Positions 59,101 through 64,000 of a stretch of DNA of 64,000 nucleotides are shown here, piece after piece. Below the pieces are notes generated by a model. The model worked only from the letters and a program-made list of their open reading frames with translations, did no database searches and was not told where the DNA came from. The DNA is taken from contig JABACO010000033.1 in the NCBI GenBank assembly GCA_013339895.1, forward strand, positions 356,087 through 420,086, read 5' to 3'. The translations under genes were made by a program, and so were the position numbers. Position 1 is the first letter of the stretch, and each line of letters starts with the position of its first letter. The stretch comes from Ephydatia muelleri (lineage: Eukaryota > Porifera > Demospongiae > Spongillida > Spongillidae).

Positions 59101-61283
59101 TGGACAGCTATTCTTCCAAAGGATTTCAACATAACGGGCCATTCTGCGGTCATTCCCAAAGACTAGTGCTTGTGGACCTTCAGGCCTTCAAATTCAACAT
59201 CTCATAGATGCAGCTGAGGTACATTCCATACGCTCTTCTGTTAGGGATATCATCAACCTACTAGCTTCTGGTGAAGTCCCAGTGGCTGTCTCTAAACATT
59301 TAGCTGGCGGTAGTCTCACTGCACTGGTGAAAAGTGAAGAGGATTTTCCACTTGATATTCGCCCCATTGCAGTAGGTGAAGCTTTACGTCGCCTGGTGGG
59401 AAAATGTGTTTGTGCAGTTGAAAAGTCCAAAGCCAGTGACTTCTTTGCCCCCTACCAGTTTGGAGTGGCTTGTGCAGCAGGGGCAGAAAAGGTTATCCAT
59501 GGTCTCAGATCTTGCATTGATGATCACTGGACAGGTGAGAACTTCACAGTGCTGAAAATAGACATGCGTAATGCATACAATCTTGTGTCTCGCCAGGCCC
59601 TCTTGGATGAGTGCAGCATTCAATTCCCAGAGTTGCTCCCATGGGCATCATGGTGCTATGGCCAACACCCAGTATTGCAGCATGTATTGGGTGCTATAAG
59701 CTCAGAGGTGGGTGGGTGTCCAGCAAAGAGACCCTTTAAGTCCAATGTTATTCTGCCCAGTACTGCACAAAATTGTGCCTGCTATTGAATCAGATGAAAA
59801 TTGCTCCAGTTTGCTGCTTCATGCATGGTACCAAGATGATGGTGTGGTTGCTGGTCCTAAGCATGCAGTTTCACGTGCACTCGCCATCATCCAAGAGCAT
59901 GGCCCTCCATTGGGTCTGTTTATTAATGCAGCAAAATGTAAACTCTGCAGTCTTAGTGATCTCAGCAGGTTCCCACCAGAGATGAAGAGATCTAGTGTAC
60001 CACATTTGGAGATCCTGGGAGCTCCTATTGGGGATGCCTTTTTTTGTGCTAAAGTTGTATCCCAGAAGTGTGCAATAGCCTCCAAGTTACTCTCCCAACT
60101 GGAAGAGGTTGGTTCTATGGACCCCCAAGTTGCTCTGCTTCTGTTACGACAGTGTGGCGGCTTTTGTAAGCTTGTGCACCTGGCAAGATCTACACCACCT
60201 TCTCTCATTGCCGAAGGACTGGAGTACTTCGATAATGATGTTCGCCACTGCTTTGCTCTATCTACAGCTGTAGACACCACAAACAGTGCTTGGAAACAGG
60301 CACAACTCAGCCTTAGCACAGGTGTTTTAGGGCTTAGTCGGCTTTCAGAACATTCATCTGCCTGTTATATAGCATCTCTAAGCATGGCTGGCGTGTGCTC
60401 TGAGTCCAATCGGCACTTGTTGAATCCCATCAATCATGTCTCTAAGGAGGAGACGGTTACATTGGAAGCTATCAGGGAGACACCGTGCCGCCAAAAGGTG
60501 CTTTCTAACAAATTGGAAGACAGCCTGTTTGCACAGCATATCATTGCCTGACAGAGCTCGCCTTTTATCAGTTTCATCTCCCAATGCTGCAACATGGCTT
60601 TCCACAGCTCCTTCTCCTGGTCTCAATCTACAGTTAGAGCCTTCAGAGTTCCAAGCAGCCATACAATGGTGGCTGGTGTTGGTATCTCGGGCTCTCAGGG
60701 TGCAATATGTCCTCACTGTTCAGCTAGCTCATTCTTTGGACCGTTTAGGCTACCATGCTTTGACATGTAAGCATGGGGGCGATGTGGTCATTCGTCACAA
60801 CAGGCTCCGGGATGTATTTGCAAAGTCATGTAGGAGAGCCTGCATAAGTGCTCAGGTGGAGGTTGGGTTACATCTGAGGAGTGCCACACGCGACCAGCTG
60901 ATGTCCTGGCAGCAAACTGGATGATGGGAAAGCCTGCTGCATATTTGACTTTACTGCCACATCACCGCTAACCTCAAGTAATTTACCAGAAGTGAGTGTG
61001 ACAGCAGGGTCTGCAGCCTTTGCAGCAGAGGAAGCATAAGGCCAACGATTCCAAATGTGCAGAACTGGGTTGGGTATGCATCCCAATAGCTGTGGAGACC
61101 TATGGGTGTTGGAGCACTGAAGCAAAGTGGGCACTATCGCAGCTAGCCTCTTGCTTGGCCACACGTCAGAACTGCCCAAAGTCTGCAGTTGTCACAGCCC
61201 TATATCAGAGACTGAGCATGACCCTTGTCAGGGCAAATGTGAGGGCTCTTCTTTCAAGCACCATCTCAGATGCAGGCTACTGA
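59101..61283 (+). pseudogene. RT retroelement, RT to C-terminus, broken
   Basis: 5'-truncated. After ACGPSGLQIQHLIDA come SKHLAGGSLTALVK, RPIAVGEALRRLVGKCV, FGVACAAGAEKVIHGLRSC, KIDMRNAYNLVSRQALLDEC, GVQQRDPLSP and the active site AWYQDDGVV, the blocks of a reverse transcriptase. Then follow the thumb region, the SLPDRARLLSVSS block, a GYHALTCKHGGDVVIRHN zinc/nuclease start and ELGWVCIPIAVETYG. Frameshifts near 59720, 60470 and 60880 and short losses break it. The usual GD before the palm loop reads RD here. The end is at 61283, followed by a short UTR and (AAT)n at about 61373. Confidence 0.85.
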
Positions 61284-61656
61284 AATATTATTTAGTCTAG
61301 GTGGTAGGTTAGTTAATGTTATGTGGTTGCTTATCAGTATTGTTTGTATATTTTATTATTATAATTATTCCAATAATAATAATAATAATAATCCATTTAT
61401 GCTGTATTAGGACCATTTATTGCTGTATATGTATTTCTGGTTTTGTATATTATTAAGTTAATAATAAGGAAAATATATATAATAATATTAATAACGTGCG
61501 CGGTTGGTGTGGAGTTTGAATCGAGTTCTCTATCTACCAGTATTCACTTCTTGGACCAAGCTCTTTTCGTTACGATTGGTACGTGTAGGCTGGCCACCTG
61601 ACGGTACTTGCCATCTTACTTGCCATCTTTGGCTGAAACCGATACGATGTACGCAC

Positions 61657-61660
<4 letters not shown>
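61284..61660. other. Retroelement 3' UTR, (AAT)n and AT-rich DNA
   Basis: About 90 bp of UTR, then seven AAT units at about 61370-61391, then AT-rich DNA without a gene. Confidence 0.5.

Positions 61661-61728
<68 letters not shown>
61661..61728. repeat. (GT)n microsatellite
   Basis: About 68 bp of uninterrupted GT repeats. Confidence 0.95.
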
Positions 61729-61791
61729 ATTCATTGGAAGATGTCCTTCCGAATGGCTGGACTTAGCGATCGGGTGACGGGCCTGAGGAGT

Positions 61792-62042
61792 TGACTTCGG
61801 GAGTGGCCACGAAAGGAGAGGAATCCCCTCTGCTGATGAGGGCTAAGCAAGAGGAACAGTACCCCAAGGCTGTCTCTGACGATTACGTGGATCTTTGTTT
61901 TCAAACCACCAACGTCGAACAGGACTAGACCTGACGCATTGTCGGGCATCTGGTGAAGGATGGTTTTTTTTGAGTGTAGTGTGTGCATATTAGTTCCCTA
62001 TATGTGTATGTGTAATTAATATTAATCATAATAATAATAATC
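61792..62042 (+). repeat. Second retroelement 3' tail with (AAT)n
   Basis: Starts gacttcgggagtggcc like 57256 and ends ataataataataat. A new fragment begins at the tract. Confidence 0.6.
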
Positions 62043-62475
62043 CTCATCAGCTCCCTTCACCTCCTACTTCCCCACAGCAGCAACCCGGTCCTTCATCCAG
62101 AACCTCTTCAGGGACTTCCAACAGACCCACATTTCTTTCACAGCCCACACCTGGGTTATCATTCATGGAAGGGCAGCGTGTTCAGTCAGCCACCAGTCCA
62201 CTCGCATTCAGCCCAGTCACCAGACAACAAGGCTGCGATGGAAGCAGCAGTGTATTGTGGAAGGGTGCCCAGAATTGATCTCTTCCTCCATGTGGAAAGC
62301 CCACATAACGCTTCATGCGCAAGGTGTATTTCCTGGTAATGTGCCAATCATCTGGCTGGAGGAGAATGACCTCTACATCTGTCGCTACTGTGTTCAGCTG
62401 GTCTCCCACTCTAGGCTTTCAACACATTCCAAAAAGTGTGCACTGCACCTTAGCTCTGGAGATGACGGCCTTTAA
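62043..62475 (+). pseudogene. RT retroelement N-terminal zinc-finger region
   Basis: A Pro/Ser/Thr-rich stretch is followed by EGCPELISSSMWKAHITLHA, then WLEENDLYICRYC and SRLSTHSKKC, two C2H2/C2HC-like fingers. This is the type of N-terminus found, from memory, on the same RT family. It starts at an (AAT)n tract and changes abruptly to a recombinase-like sequence near 62463. Confidence 0.6.
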
Positions 62476-62883
62476 TGTAAGATTCATGCTTAACATCCAT
62501 CTTAAGAAGTCCAAGTGCGACCAATTCAGTAACAGGGCTGACACACTGCTAGGGCACACCGCTGGCTGTGGCTTGTGCCCAGTTTCAGCCATCCTGACCT
62601 TAATAGGGAGTACTTCCGTTTACTTCTTTACTGACCAGAACAAGCCTATTACTAAATTGCACTTGTAACAGAAGATACAAGATGCTCTCTGATCAGGGCT
62701 GATTACCATGATGAGCTATTTGCGAGTCATAGTTTCAGCAACTAGCAAGGCAATGGCTGCCATTGAAGATTTGATGCTACAGACGCTGGGAAGGTGGCAT
62801 AATGCCACTTTTCTTTGTTACATTAGGATCCCGCAGGATCATCAGTCTGCGGTCACCATATCATTTGCGAATAGCAACTAGTT
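62463..62883 (+). pseudogene. Tyrosine recombinase remnant (DIRS/Crypton type)
   Basis: Frames switch repeatedly but the order is clear: MLNIHLKKSKCDQFS, then GCGLCPVSAILT, then a stop-ridden ASHSFS block, then IEDLMLQTLGRWHNATFLCY and IRIP. These match the catalytic domain of tyrosine recombinases with H-x-F, GRW and the final Y. The first catalytic arginine is not clear. Confidence 0.65.
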
Positions 62884-64000
62884 TGTTACTGTCAGTACGT
62901 GTCTAACCGTCATGCATTAGTTGTGTTGATTGTCGGTGCATATGCCAATGTCTATCCTATAAGTTGTTTGGGGGGGGTGGAAAATGCCCAATAGGGCCTC
63001 CTAACCTTGGGTGCCGCACCACTGCACATGGGTGGTACCATATCACCACACCTCCGAACACCTGGCCACACATGCATACCAGTTACAGTACGTCTCCCCC
63101 TCCCCCCTTCCCTTAGACTTATGCCAATGGATGCCCTTATGTGTTCGGCAGTCTACGCTACATGTACGTCGGATAGTCCAAAAGTGACGAAAAGGTTAAA
63201 AACGGCTCCAACACATTTAGATCGTAATCATTTTCACATCCCACACTGTACTTGTATACACATATCTCATAAGCCAACACCAATAGGCTTGCATCTGAAC
63301 TGCATACATGTACATGTATGTAAATGTAAACCTACATGTATATCTACATGTATTGTGCTGTTGTATGATAGAGGTTGTATTGCAATGAGGTAGTGCAGAG
63401 TTTTTACTACAGACGTGTGAATTCAATTATATAATACATGCACATGTACTAAATGTTATCTGATTTTATGCGCAATATGTATTGAATTAGGGGTCATTCC
63501 ATGGCTTTTCAACCTAAAGTTGGACGCTATGTTTTAGATTTTGGTCCAACTTCTCATATATATGTGTCCTGATATGAAAGTAACTTTAGCCCAAAAATTT
63601 TTTTAATAACGTTAATGGTTTACGAAATAAACATTCCTGAATAATTAATTTTTTCCTCAAAATTGCAACTTTGCCAAGTTATAACTTTCTTCTCACTGAT
63701 GTTGTATGGGTATATTTGGCATCAAATCGATGCTCTTTATGTGTACTACTACAATATGATATATTTTATTAAGGAGGTTAAAGGGTTAAATAATAAATGC
63801 GTCTATAACACGGTTTACAATATTGAGGTCACTTGCAGATTGATACTCTAACTTTTTGTTTTACAAAAGGGAAGCCACCTATTGTCTTTATGTTTTTACA
63901 AAATAAAAAGTTGGAGTATCAGCTAGTTCTGGGAACCACATACGTTTGAACATTATGGACGCCATTTTTTTTCTACATTGTTGTTTTTAGCACTAATGAA
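62884..64000. other. No gene recognised
   Basis: AT-rich DNA with clustered TACATGTA words at about 63305-63350. Only short unsupported frames. Confidence 0.45.

Overview
The window is eukaryotic DNA from an animal. It has introns with GT/AG borders, a TATA box 5' of a signal-peptide protein, AATAAA signals, and metazoan-type transposons of many superfamilies. The beta-helix multi-membrane protein, the retroelement mix and the abundance of the palindrome TACATGTA suggest a marine invertebrate, most likely a demosponge, but the sequence alone does not prove that. Host genes are few and most of the 64 kb is nested, partly decayed mobile DNA.

Layout. 1-7.9 kb: a 545-bp Mutator-like MITE, then one long intronless gene (1499-5341) for a secreted-type beta-helix protein with about ten membrane segments, followed by a broken paralogue (6298-7850). 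8.2-9.6 kb: piggyBac transposase remnant. 9.6-18.9 kb: first copy of a duplicated segment carrying the last exons of DDB1 on the minus strand, split by a 5.2-kb CACTA-like element (with a 163-bp satellite and a hAT element inside) and by a 5'-truncated non-LTR retrotransposon with a 29-bp target duplication. 19.1-42.9 kb: one decayed gene (zinc cluster, AT-hook, DDE-like core, SAP domain) blown apart by three insertions: a Ty3/Gypsy element with identical 131-bp LTRs (21158-26333, itself hit in gag by an 835-bp inverted-repeat element), a 10.85-kb CACTA/EnSpm element with transposase and a second spliced gene (26360-37209), and a 3.86-kb CACTA-like element (38228-42091). 43.4-46.2 kb: a fourth CACTA-like element with termini related to the 10.85-kb one. 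46.3-47.7 kb: an inverted duplicate block, a 130-bp repeat, and an intron-containing integrase remnant. 47.8-56.6 kb: a direct duplication plus the second copy of the DDB1 segment, holding a 1481-bp inverted-repeat element and an 822-bp near-perfect palindrome. 56.6-62.9 kb: head-to-tail fragments of an RT retroelement joined at (AAT)n tracts, and a tyrosine-recombinase remnant. 62.9-64 kb: no recognisable feature.

The main pattern is that all four CACTA-like elements (CACTG/CACAG termini, 3-bp target duplications tac, atg, tga, acc) each contain their own, unrelated tandem-repeat array. Because DDB1 and its flanks are duplicated, one copy often shows the empty site of an insertion in the other, so element borders can be read directly.
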